Assembly (NCBI GenBank): GCA_003427395.1
Contig: BFEA01000422.1
Coordinates: 1,095,477 to 1,135,348 of the forward strand
Source of the DNA: Chara braunii
Taxonomy: Eukaryota > Streptophyta > Charophyceae > Charales > Characeae
Length of the DNA: 39,872 nt
Direction: 5' to 3'
Numbering within the stretch: the stretch's first letter is position 1; the number at the start of each line of letters is the position of its first letter. The notes under the pieces were generated by a model that did no database searches, was not told the DNA's origin, and saw only the letters and a program-made list of their open reading frames with translations. The position numbers and the translations under genes are program-made. Below are positions 1 to 7,938 of this stretch, piece by piece.

Positions 1-99
1 GCAGTTCAGTCCCTGCACAGATGACCTGCCTCAGTCTAGCCCCAGTACATTCAACATTTGTGACTGGTCCTTGTGCATGAGATGTTCTACTGATCAGTT

Positions 100-440
100 G
101 CTGTTCAGCCGGGCCCTTCAGGCGGGCCTACTTGAGATTGTTGTTGTTCAGTCGGGCCCTTCAAGCGGGCCTACTTGAGATTGTTGCTGTTCAGCCGGGC
201 CCTTCAGGCGGGTCTACTTGAGATTATTGTTGTTCAGCCGGGCCCCTTCAGGCGGGCCTACCTCTCGAGATCGTTGCAGTTTTCAGCCAGGCCCCTTCAG
301 GCGGTCCCTTTCTTCTGAGATAGCTGTTGTTCAGCCGGGCCCATTCAGGCGGGCTTTATATTGAGTTGCTGTTCAACCGGGCCCATTCAGGCGGGCCCTA
401 TATCGAGTTGCAGTTCAGTCAGGCCATTCAGACAGGCCTC
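100..440 (+). repeat. 43-bp minisatellite in 5' LTR
   Basis: The core CGGGCCCTTCAGGCGGGCC recurs at 110, 153, 196 and 239, exactly 43 bp apart, followed by more diverged units to about 440. The same array lies in the 3' LTR (17291, 17334, 17377, 17420). The short ORF 327-536 only reads through this repeat and is not called as a gene. Confidence 0.9.
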
Positions 441-558
441 CACATTGAGTTGCTGATTGCTATCTGGCCAAGTCTTGGAGGGAGTATTTGCATTAGTGAG
501 AGTGCACCTTCTATCCAAGCTGGCCCGTCGTCGTGAGACTGACCATATGTAGGGCAAA

Positions 559-1060
559 TTGATTGAGAGATTCTGCTACAGACATGTGGGATATCAGAGT
601 TTCACTATCAGGGCCAATGAGTCCTCGACCTCGAAACACACGCTCGTGATCACCTACTCGGTGAAGGGGGCAGAGACGGGGGTGAAGGGCACCACATACG
701 ACAGGATTGCTGATTATATATTTCGCAGGGAGAGCTATTGGAGGGACAACTGGCTACATGTGGTGTTCCCTCGCGTACCTTCAGCACCTGGGGGCGTGAT
801 CTTCGATTTTGATGGGTGCAACCCCATGCCCCTTAGTGAGTTTCGCAGCAAGGACAAAGAGGCGGAAGGACGACCGAATTAGGAGAGAGATAGCCAAATC
901 CGGGGTCCCAATCATTACATGTGCCCAGAGAGCCAAATCCGGGGTCCCAATCATTACATGTGCCCAGAGATCAGAGACAGATGAGTCGGACTTGAAGCCC
1001 TGCTCTGTGAGTGACATTGATCTGGGCGACTATTTCCACTGGGACACTCACAGAGGTTGA
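559..1060 (+). pseudogene. LTR-borne ORF1, 5' copy, unknown protein
   Basis: The frame is open from 559 to 882, then shifts to the frame ending at 1060. Comparison with the 3' LTR shows why: this copy has an extra A near 857-860 (ACAAAGAGG against ACAAGAGG). The product is not recognised. Visible landmarks are a YDRIADYIFRRESYWRDNWL stretch, a VFPRVPSAPGG turn region, FDFDGCNPMP, a basic KRRKDDRIRREIA helix and an acidic tail ending FHWDTHRG. No signal peptide or membrane segment is evident. The matching part of the 3' LTR (17883-18143) is intact across the frameshift, so the ancestral LTR probably encoded about 165 residues or more here. Function unknown. Confidence 0.5.
892..969 (+). repeat. 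39-bp in-frame tandem duplication, 5' LTR only
   Basis: The unit starting AGCCAAATCCGGGGTCCC occurs at 892-930 and 931-969. The 3' LTR has one copy. It adds 13 codons to ORF1 without changing frame and arose after, or during, insertion of this element. Confidence 0.9.
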
Positions 1061-1166
1061 GTTTGTGGACAGTGATAGGAGCGCTGGAGACTGGTGAGGG
1101 ACGACGACGGAGAGCGACTTTGAGGAGGATTGCGTATCTTCTTGCGCGGTATCTTCTTGAGGGTGA

Positions 1167-1601
1167 TTGACTCCTACATGTCAGAAGACCCTAGGTCTGA
1201 GACAGTTAGGGGGAGGTCCGGTCCCATATCTCGGAGATGGCTATAGTCATTTGGTCGGGACAGACTTTGCTATGCAGGCTTATCGAAAGCCCCTTTACGG
1301 AGACCGTTTCCTTGAGGTATCCTACATCTACTCTGGTGGAAGAAGACGGATTGAGATATTGATTGGAGTTACAGACAACATTATCCTTGTGGATGAGATT
1401 TATCTCAGGAGCGTTGCAGACGAGGAGATGGCGAGATGCATGGACTATATCTGCAAGATTGATCCAGCAGCGCCTCTCGACATCATCTACGTGGTTCCAA
1501 AGTCGATAACCACGTGAGTTCTCAATGACGAGGCGCCAGATATGGAGTCCCAGACGGCAACACTTACTCACGAGGGGGTACCGCTTATTATCATTTATTG
1601 A
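1167..1601 (+). pseudogene. LTR-borne ORF2, 5' copy, unknown protein
   Basis: This is the damaged copy of the ORF at 18213-18698. The shared part runs from GPVPYLGDGYSHLVGTDFAM through RFLEVSYIYSGGRR and LRSVADEEMARCM to PLIII. An in-frame TGA at 1515-1517 sits where the 3' copy has CGA (Arg), a C-to-T change at a CpG; beyond it the frame stays open to TGA 1599-1601. A short deletion upstream relative to the 3' copy removes the IGRPRRE segment. No known domain is recognised. Confidence 0.5.
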
Positions 1602-1811
1602 GGTTCTCTCTTTTCAGTCACTATTGATGTATTACGACATTATTATTTATTAGTGACTGCAGCCCTCCAATGGCTGCTCCCTGCATACTCTATGTACTAC
1701 TCTTCAGTCTCGTATCTCTGGTCATACTCTTGCAGAGTCTGGTTTCTGGTCTTCTCATTTTGTCAGTGTCAAATGCTCTATGATGCATGTTTGTTATTTT
1801 CCTTCTTATTT

Positions 1812-1818
1812 TATAAAG
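1812..1818 (+). promoter_or_regulatory. TATA box of element 1 LTR (5' copy)
   Basis: TATAAAG lies about 310 bp before the LTR end, in a pyrimidine-rich context, and is conserved in the 3' LTR at 18908-18914. It would put the start of transcription near 1840-1850, leaving an R-U5 of about 280 bp. Position and conservation support it; there is no expression evidence. Confidence 0.55.
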
Positions 1819-2128
1819 GTTACACTCAAGGGAGCTTGAAGGACTCCTGAATGATAGGGACTCCGGTGACCTTGGGTCTATCCTTTATACGGGGTCAGGT
1901 GCAGGCGATAAACCCGAACGCCGCACTCTAAGCCGTGTCGCCGCTGGCAGGAGGGATAACCCTGACTACTCGGCTGTATGACAAAGTGTGACTGCCTCTG
2001 AATACACCTCTATTTTTATGCCTATCACAAAATCCTGCGTGACAGCCTGCCAGTCCATCAACCCACTAAGCTCGGTACGGGGAAGGACATCTCACCGGAC
2101 CCTTGGAGCAGTGTGGGCGCGACAAAAA

Positions 2129-2148
2129 TGGCACCGTTGTCGGGGACT
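2129..2148 (+). promoter_or_regulatory. primer binding site, tRNA-Asp
   Basis: TGGCACCGTTGTCGGGGACT matches the complement of the 3' end of plant-type tRNA-Asp (TGGCGCCGTTGCCGGGGA) at 16 of the first 18 positions; both differences are transitions. It starts four bases after the LTR end. This defines the strand and the left internal border of element 1. The use of tRNA-Asp is recalled from plant gypsy elements such as Athila. Confidence 0.85.
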
Positions 2149-2382
2149 CAAAAATCTTGAGTTCCTGGGAGCGGACCTTGGTCACAATATTCTGTGACTA
2201 GGCAGTAGTCTAGCATATTTCATACAAGGTCTGGCTCAGGTCAGAAAGACTTTCGGCTATACGAGTCCCGAGAGGAGGGGCCTCTTCCAGAATTTTATCT
2301 GAAGTGATTCAGACCTGCAAGCAAGGGTTTGAAATTTGTTTTCTGGACCCTTCGCTTGAGAAGTCCATAAGTCAGAAACCAA

Positions 2383-2781
2383 ATGATGACTGAAGAGTAT
2401 AATGTCCTAGAAACCTTAACTCGTGTCACCTGTGGCGGTGCCTTCCCATATATGTTTGTCAAATGCATTACTTATGTAAAAAATACGGCAATTGTGCATG
2501 TGCTTGTCTCTAGATTCCTTGACACTGATGATTATGATATTCGACCCTACATCCTAGAAGGGGCTGATTAAGATCCTAGTTTCTTTACCAACTGGGACGT
2601 CATAGTGGAGTGTGTCAAAGTCGAGAGAGATCAGTTGAGACAGCAAGGGATAGAAGCGAGTTGGAGCTTACTGCCTAGGATTTATGAGAGGATTCCTACC
2701 CCCCCAGTACCTAAAGGGTTCGACGATGGTAGGAACTGACAGCCAATCATCAATGCATCACTAAGGAGGCAAACCTTGTAA
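2383..2781 (+). pseudogene. leader accessory ORF, paralogue A
   Basis: First of three related ORFs between primer site and gag. The ATG is at 2383; the frame runs to TAA 2779-2781 with two internal stops, TAA 2569-2571 and TGA 2737-2739. Landmarks shared with B and C are CGGAFPY, a conserved Cys (KCITY), a hydrophobic VLVSRFLDTDDYDIRPYI core, a FERFP-like YERIPTPPVP segment and PIINASLRR. The TGA replaces the Trp codon of copy B (DWGPILNA). No recognised domain. It ends at a GTAAGT sequence seven bases before the ATG of copy B. Confidence 0.6.
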
Positions 2782-2788
2782 GTAGTCA

Positions 2789-3184
2789 ATGTCAGCAGTA
2801 ACGAAAGCGATAGAGGCGCTAACTAGGATCACGGTTGGGGGTGCCTTCCCGTACGTCATTAAGAGGTGTGTGACTTATGACCACGACTCAGTGATCTTGT
2901 ACATCCTTGTAGCTCGATTTCTCGATACGGATGACTATGGTGTGAGGCCATATGTAGCTGCTGAGACAAGGAGAGAGATCGATTATGAGACATGTTGGAT
3001 ACCTGCTGCTGAGTATGTCCTGGATGAAAGGCTGTTGCTGAGACAACGAGGGAAGAAAGTGACTTGGAGTGTCCTGCCTAGAGAGTTTGAGAGATTCCCA
3101 AGTCCGCTTGTGCCTGCTAGCTTCTGCGATGGGAAGGACTGGGGACCAATCCTCAACGCGGTACTTAGGGACCGAGTGTGGTGA
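2789..3184 (+). CDS. leader accessory protein, paralogue B (intact), unknown function
   Basis: An intact 131-residue ORF and the only undamaged member of the leader triplet. Shared blocks are VGGAFPYVIKRCVTY near residues 16-30, a hydrophobic ILYILVARFLDTDDYGVRPY core at about 37-56, FERFPSPLVPASF at about 99-111, and WGPILNAVLRDR near the end. No signal peptide, zinc-binding cluster or membrane span is evident, and I do not recognise the family. It begins seven bases after paralogue A ends. It stops at TGA 3182-3184, embedded in GTGAGTC and four bases before the next ATG, a layout that would allow reinitiation or splicing. It lies in the transcribed leader, so it would be the second protein from the 5' end. 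Confidence 0.65.
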   Translation: MSAVTKAIEALTRITVGGAFPYVIKRCVTYDHDSVILYILVARFLDTDDYGVRPYVAAETRREIDYETCWIPAAEYVLDERLLLRQRGKKVTWSVLPREFERFPSPLVPASFCDGKDWGPILNAVLRDRVW

Positions 3185-3187
3185 GTC

Positions 3188-3523
3188 ATGCCAAGAGATG
3201 TCTACACTCCTGATGACGGAGAGAGCTTTTGCTTCGAGGTCTATCTAGATGAGCAACGAGCGACTGTCATCGGGGCCGTGAGAGGATGCGACACTAGACT
3301 GGGTAGTCGTGATGAGATTGGCATGGTAGAGCACTACCTTGACCTTATGCGGGCGACTGCTTTTAGAGCAATTACGGATCAGACTAAGATTAGGCATTTC
3401 CTGGATTGCAAGAGTTCGGATGGCAGGAGAGTGATGCTACATGCAAGAGATGAGACCATCCTATCTAGACAGCGTCCTGCGGACAGTCTGGCTAGAGGCG
3501 CTAGAAGCAGCCCAAGGCAATGA
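3188..3523 (+). CDS. leader ORF D, unknown protein, C-terminus possibly frameshifted
   Basis: A 111-residue ORF starting ATG three bases after paralogue B, in the same frame. The N-terminal part is protein-like (DGESFCFEVYLDEQ, IGAVRGCDTR, DEIGMVEHYLDLM). The end looks shifted: from about 3455 another frame gives a more natural helix (YLDSVLRTVWLEALEAAQ) ending near 3537. It is not a member of the A/B/C family. It shows only a faint resemblance in layout to LTR ORF2, not enough to claim homology. Function unknown. Confidence 0.45.
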   Translation: MPRDVYTPDDGESFCFEVYLDEQRATVIGAVRGCDTRLGSRDEIGMVEHYLDLMRATAFRAITDQTKIRHFLDCKSSDGRRVMLHARDETILSRQRPADSLARGARSSPRQ

Positions 3524-3628
3524 TATTGGAATGTAAAAAACTCTATGTCAATTGCGACTGTGATCATTAGTAGAGACATGACGGATCGAAGACAAACAAG
3601 GATCATGGGGGCCACTTGGGACTAGGTA

Positions 3629-4060
3629 ATGTCTGGTTATTGTCCGGCAATCACGGCAGCACTAGACGCCTTGGTTCCTTTTACCAGTGGAGGATCTTTC
3701 CCGTACAAGATAGAGCGCTGCATATCCCTGGAGGAGAAGCATGCACCTGGGAAGGCGTATATCCTTGTAGTGAAGTTCCTTGACACTGTTGAATACGATA
3801 TCCGACCCTATATTCCCTCATTGACGGAGAGAGGGACAGATCGCGAGTCCTTTCAGAGCTGGATTAGTGATATAGTTAATCAAGAAAAGAGAGAGTTAGG
3901 AAGAAACGGAGCAAGAGTAGTGAGTAACATAACTCCGATTGTGTTTGACAAGTTTTCCGAGCCAGTTTTGCCGGAAAGCTTTACTGACGGCAGACACTGA
4001 GAACCAATTTTAAATGCAATCCTAAGAGAGAAAAGGTTTAGGAAGAAAATAGGAGCTTAA
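3629..4060 (+). pseudogene. leader accessory ORF, paralogue C
   Basis: Third member of the triplet. ATG 3629, TGA at 3998-4000, then open in the same frame to TAA 4058-4060. Shared blocks are TSGGSFPYKIERCISL, YILVVKFLDTVEYDIRPYI, FDKFSEPVLPESF and EPILNAILREKRF. As in copy A, the internal TGA sits at the Trp codon of copy B, so it is probably a G-to-A loss. The insert EEKHAPGK after the Cys makes it longer than A and B. Its end is followed by CCAGTAAGTCAGG and then the gag ATG at 4078. Confidence 0.6.
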
Positions 4061-4077
4061 CCAGTAAGTCAGGCAAG

Positions 4078-5014
4078 ATGGTCAGAGGACCGAACGCACG
4101 GCAGAACGGTTATAGTTCCTCCGCTGGGGACAGAGAAGTGACCACTACTGCTGTTCTACAAGAAATGTTGAACAGGATAGAGGCCATGAAGACCGGGATG
4201 GAAACTATGAGATCCGGGTAGATCTTCCGAGAGCCAAGGTACCTCAAGAGAACATACCCTGCTTTGACGGAACCAAGGTTAGAGAATTCTTGGAGGATTA
4301 TGATGTCTTCGGTATGAGCCACGGATGGTCGGACAAACAGAAGTTGAAAGCTCTGCTAGCCTATGTTGAGCCTAAGATGAGGGTGTCAGTGACAAAAACG
4401 ACACAAGGGCTGGCAACATGGGTCGAGGTTAGACAAAAGATGCTGGAAGAATATGCGAAGTATGACGTCCCAATGACCATGCAAAATTTGTTGGAAGTGC
4501 GACGTTCTAAGTATGCAACCCTTGATAAATTCGTAGAGGATTTTGAGTGGGTTGTGCGGAGAGTACCCTTCCTAGATGAGGCCCAGAATTATTATGTCCT
4601 GCTAACTAATTTTGCAGGGGATGAAAGAAAGAGTGTGGTAAGCCGCGCTGCCCATTACCCTCTGAAATGGGATGAAGTAGTTGAGATGGTCCCTGAGCTA
4701 CCTTCGATGTCAAACCGGAAATGGTCTCTGAAACAGATGAAAGCAATAACTAGTGCGAGAGAAGAAAATGTTGAGGCAGTTGTGGGTGGCAACTTGAAGG
4801 CCGAAGAGATCCTTGGTCTTCTCGTTAAGCTTGGTAGCTTCGAAAAGTTAACCCTTTCTGCCCCAGCAACTCAAGCACTTGTTGGAGTCGAAGAAGGTAA
4901 GGTAGAAAGAAAGAAGGAGTAACAAAAGGAATATAGTGAGAGTGAGGGTGAGAGTAGTGATGATGACGCTAGGCGAAGGAGAAAAGAGAGACAAAAGAAG
5001 AAGCGTCACCGGGA
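4078..5014 (+). pseudogene. gag: Gag (matrix/capsid part), element 1
   Basis: The likely start is ATG 4078 (MVRGPNARQNG). That frame stops at TAG near 4219, and the rest continues in another frame from about 4219 (IPCFDGTKVREFLEDYDVFG) to TAA 4920-4922. The capsid-like part is rich in helix (QKLKALLAYVEPKMRVSV, WVEVRQKMLEEYAKY, LDKFVEDFEWVVRRVPF), as in retrotransposon Gag domains. After the TAA the frame continues with a Ser/Asp/Glu stretch and a basic RRRRKERQKKKRHR stretch before the zinc knuckle. Gag would form the particle that packages element RNA. It is broken by one frameshift and one stop here, and by a further shift at about 5025-5040. Confidence 0.75.
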
Positions 5015-5059
5015 TTGGAGAAAGATAATAAAAGTCCTTCTCACCGGGATTGGAGAAAG
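5006..5059 (+). repeat. 19-bp direct repeat at gag frameshift
   Basis: TCACCGGGATTGGAGAAAG occurs at 5006 and again at 5041, 35 bp apart. The frame of the upstream gag part and that of the zinc-knuckle part differ across exactly this repeat. A duplication-type insertion not divisible by three is the simplest cause of the shift. Confidence 0.8.
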
Positions 5060-6403
5060 AAAGATGGCCCCTTCCGATGTTATTATTGTGACGAGGAAGG
5101 CCATACCATAACTCGGTGCCCTATACTAGAGAACGAACTCAAAGAAGGGATTGTCAAGAAGAATGCCGATGGGCACGTCTGTGATGCCAATTGGAATAAG
5201 ATAGATTTCAGAGTCAAAGGAGGGATGCGAGCAGTTATCCTAGAACAGACTAGGGCCAATAAGGATAAAAAGAAGAAGACTAGAGTTAATGTTATCACCT
5301 TTGATGGTATGCTACCTCCGGAGATAGTGGCTCGAGGCGACAATCCTGGAAGTCAAAACCGGAATGTATCCCATATCAGTCAAAAAGAGGTCGAAGAGAA
5401 AAAGCGAGAGAAGGCTCAAAGAGAGCTAGACCAGCAGATAGATGGGACCAAGGACCTGGTGAAGGAAGGGAAAGGAAAGGAAGTTGCCGGGAAGAAGAGA
5501 AGGGTGGTCTTGAGATCCGAAGTCGAGGAAGGGATCTCGATAGATAAAGTAGTAAAGAAATTACTCGAGGAGAGCAAGATCACCCTATCCTGGAAAGAAG
5601 CAGTAGCCTTGGTACCTAAGTTTAGAGAAGAACTTAAAAAGATGGTTGAAAGGCGGAAGGTAGAAATCAATAGCCTAAGACTCTTTCCTCAGCATGTGGA
5701 AAGAGCCCCACCTAGTACCAAGATGAGGTTTGGTAACATGTCGTGTGGATACTTGAATATCTCTGTGAATGACGTAAAGGTTAGAGCCCTAGTGGACTTT
5801 GGGGCTGAGATGGTGCTTATGTCATCGGCCACAATGAGATCATGTGGGCTTGAAATAGATAGGAAAGTCAACCACCAGCTCTCCAATATAGCCGGATTCT
5901 TACTATTGGAAGGGTTCATTGATGATCTGCCCATCCGGATTATAACTTTACGAGTCGAGATCCTCTGTTTTGTGGTCCCAAACTCGGATCATGATTGTAT
6001 TCTCGGAGCCCCTTTCCTAGATAGAATGGAGGTTTGTGCGTTTTTTTGTCATGATGGGGCAGCCTGACTTTCTCTCCAAGATCCTAACAATGGTCAAGAA
6101 CAGGTTTTTGTGATAAGTGATAGGCATCATCCTCGTCATCAGCGACATGTTAACTCTCTCAAGCATGGAGAATCTGACAAGTTGATTGAGGAAGTACGGG
6201 CAAAACTGAAAGAAAGTGGAATAATAGACGAGAAGACAACAATTAGAGTAAATGATATAGGTAAGATGCTGAAGCTCCTGGATAAAGAAAAGGAGTTGGG
6301 CAACAAGAGAAAGATGGAGGGGTTCAAGGATGCTGTGAGGGCAGCAAAAGCTGGCACAATGCAACTCACCTTCTCAGCAACTGGTCTTTTTTTAGGAAAA
6401 TAG
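5015..6403 (+). pseudogene. Gag nucleocapsid zinc knuckle and aspartic protease, element 1
   Basis: The frame is open from 5015 (a TTG; the true start lies upstream in gag) to 6067, and in the same frame after one TGA (6065-6067) to TAG 6401-6403. Residues 22-35 form a C-X2-C-X4-H-X4-C zinc knuckle (CYYCDEEGHTITRC). The protease follows: active-site motif LVDFGAEMVLMS (Asp261; DFG instead of the usual DSG/DTG) and the second signature CILGAPFLDRME. A basic, Lys-rich linker precedes the protease; after it comes a charged spacer (KLIEEVRAKLKESGI). The frame ends seven bases after a UUUUUUA heptamer, with RT in the -1 frame, so protease belongs to the Gag reading frame. DFG may reduce activity. 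Confidence 0.8.
6388..6394 (+). promoter_or_regulatory. candidate -1 ribosomal frameshift site U-UUU-UUA, element 1
   Basis: In the Gag-protease frame the codons are CTT-TTT-TTA, giving T-TTT-TTA, the same heptamer as the HIV-1 gag-pol site. The 0-frame meets TAG at 6401-6403; slipping back one base gives AGG-AAA-ATA and leads straight into the RT frame. Element 2 has the same heptamer at the same junction (30300-30306). No strong hairpin lies at the usual 5-9 base distance; the nearest weak stem is around 6426-6442. Confidence 0.6.
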
Positions 6404-7938
6404 TCACCGGATCTAAGAGGAGGTATAAGCGCAAGGGCGTTAAGAAGAATTCGGTAGCAGTTTTGATAGAGAAAGATTACAATGAGGCATTACAGAAGGA
6501 GAAAAAAATAATCAAAAGATTAAGAGAGGCTGCATTTAAAGGAGGGAGAATTACCCCAGAGAAGTTCAAGATAATGAAGGTAGGAGTCGATGACTTCCTT
6601 CTGCCGGCTGAGAGGGATTTCATATATGAATTATGTCAGAAGTACAATGGTGCCTTTTCCTTTAATGATGAGGAGAGGGGACGACTGGACGTTGACATGA
6701 TCAAGATGGTCAAGATCTGGACCATTCCTCACACGCCTTGGAATGACAGACCCACGAAATATGTCCAAAAGGAAGAAAAAAAAGTAATGGAGTACATAAA
6801 CCAGAAGATCGTCTTCAACGTTGCGGAACCAGCTGATGGAGCTTACGCCAATCACTGGTTTTGCTTTTGGAAGCCAGGTGGTGGTCTGCGCTGGATACAG
6901 AACTTGCAAAAGTTGAAATCGGTAACGGTTCGCGATGCGGGTATCTTACCCAACGCGGATCTGTTGGCCGAGTCTTTTGCCGGAAGGAGCATTTACTCCC
7001 TAAAAGACTTGTACTCTGGCTATGACCAGTTCCCAATAGATCCTACTAGTCGACCTATGACCGCCATGCACACACCTAGAGGTCTCATACAAATGTGTAT
7101 GGTGCCTCAAGGGTGGACGAATGGGGTCGTGGTCGTCCAGCGAGACATGTTGAAGGTCATGGAGGACATATGTCCAGAGTTTACGTTTCCAGACATTGAC
7201 GACAATCCAGTTAAAGGACCGAAGGAAAAAGATGAGACTTTAGTGGATGGTCGAGTTAGGCAGTTCGTATGGGAACATGCGCAGGGAGTAGCGAAAGTAC
7301 TAGAAAGGTTGGCTAAATACAACCTAACAGCCAGCGGGCCGAAATCACTACTGTTCCAAGGAGAGGTAACGATCTTGGGTTTTAAGTGTTTCTTGGAAGA
7401 AAGAAGCCCCGATCCGAAGAAAGTGGATAAACTCTTGAGCTGGCCTATGCCTCTAAAAACGGTTAGGGAAGTAAGGAGCTTCCTAGGGGTCTGTAGCTTT
7501 TGGCGGATCTTCATCCCTGGGTTTGCCAAGATAGTCGAGCCCCTTCGAGAAATGGTGTTTCAAGGAGTTAGCTTAGAGTGGTCTGACCAAAGAGAGAAGG
7601 CTGCGCGGGTACTTCAAGATAAGCTAAGAGATGGCGGGGTCGTATTAGTAGTATCCTACTTCGACGATGAAAAGGAGAGGTCCTTCATCATCGAAGCCGG
7701 CGGTGGCCCGATAGCAGTAGGAGGAGTACTCGTGCAGCGAGATGAGAATGGTAAAGAAAGGTCACTTAGATTTGAGAGTCGCACCCTTAATTCGGTTGGG
7801 AGAGGCTATATTCAGTTCAGGAAGGAGCTTCTGGCAATCCTGCACTGTCTCAGGGTGTTTAGACACTATGTTATGGGGCGGAGATTCATCCTAAGAACGG
7901 ATTCCACGGCGGTAATCGGAGCTGTTAAGAGGAATTAA
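6394..7938 (+). CDS. pol: reverse transcriptase-RNase H, element 1
   Basis: The frame is open from the slippery site to TAA 7936-7938; 491 residues counted from 6463. RT motifs in order: FWKPGGGLRWIQNLQKL, motif A with Asp182 (LKDLYSGYDQ), motif B VPQGWTNGVVV, and motif C as PDIDDNP (Asp246, Asp247) in place of the usual YxDD/FxDD. A Gly-x-Lys and thumb region follow. RNase H starts near residue 405 and retains Glu (RKELLAILHCLRVFRHYV) and Asp (LRTDST). The first catalytic Asp is replaced by Gly413 (IIEAGGGP, where element 2 has STDVRP). The RT part therefore looks intact while RNase H should be dead. It makes cDNA from element RNA primed by tRNA-Asp. The frame breaks after 7938, before the RNase H-integrase linker. 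Confidence 0.85.
   Translation, partial: RKIVTGSKRRYKRKGVKKNSVAVLIEKDYNEALQKEKKIIKRLREAAFKGGRITPEKFKIMKVGVDDFLLPAERDFIYELCQKYNGAFSFNDEERGRLDVDMIKMVKIWTIPHTPWNDRPTKYVQKEEKKVMEYINQKIVFNVAEPADGAYANHWFCFWKPGGGLRWIQNLQKLKSVTVRDAGILPNADLLAESFAGRSIYSLKDLYSGYDQFPIDPTSRPMTAMHTPRGLIQMCMVPQGWTNGVVVVQRDMLKVMEDICPEFTFPDIDDNPVKGPKEKDETLVDGRVRQFVWEHAQGVAKVLERLAKYNLTASGPKSLLFQGEVTILGFKCFLEERSPDPKKVDKLLSWPMPLKTVREVRSFLGVCSFWRIFIPGFAKIVEPLREMVFQGVSLEWSDQREKAARVLQDKLRDGGVVLVVSYFDDEKERSFIIEAGGGPIAVGGVLVQRDENGKERSLRFESRTLNSVGRGYIQFRKELLAILHCLRVFRHYVMGRRFILRTDSTAVIGAVKRN

Larger units (their letters stand above)
1..2124 (+). mobile_element. 5' LTR of element 1, left-truncated by window edge
   Basis: This stretch is repeated at 17182-19218 with only a few percent difference by eye; the last 136 bases differ at three positions. 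It ends in ACA, four bases before a tRNA-Asp primer site, as an LTR should. Base 1 matches base 17182 exactly, so the LTR starts upstream of the window. It holds a 43-bp repeat array, two decayed ORFs and a TATA box. This copy has a 39-bp duplication and a one-base insertion that the 3' LTR lacks. The 3' LTR lacks about 58 bp present here (roughly 605-662). Confidence 0.9.

Noticed and set aside
3188-3523. Homology of leader ORF D to LTR ORF2
   Set aside because: Only scattered similar residues (EV.Y, IGA, DE) could be lined up by eye; insufficient without a profile search.
6395-6450. Downstream pseudoknot or hairpin for the frameshift site
   Set aside because: The only stem found (6426-6442, with a bulge) is weak and more than 30 bases from the heptamer.
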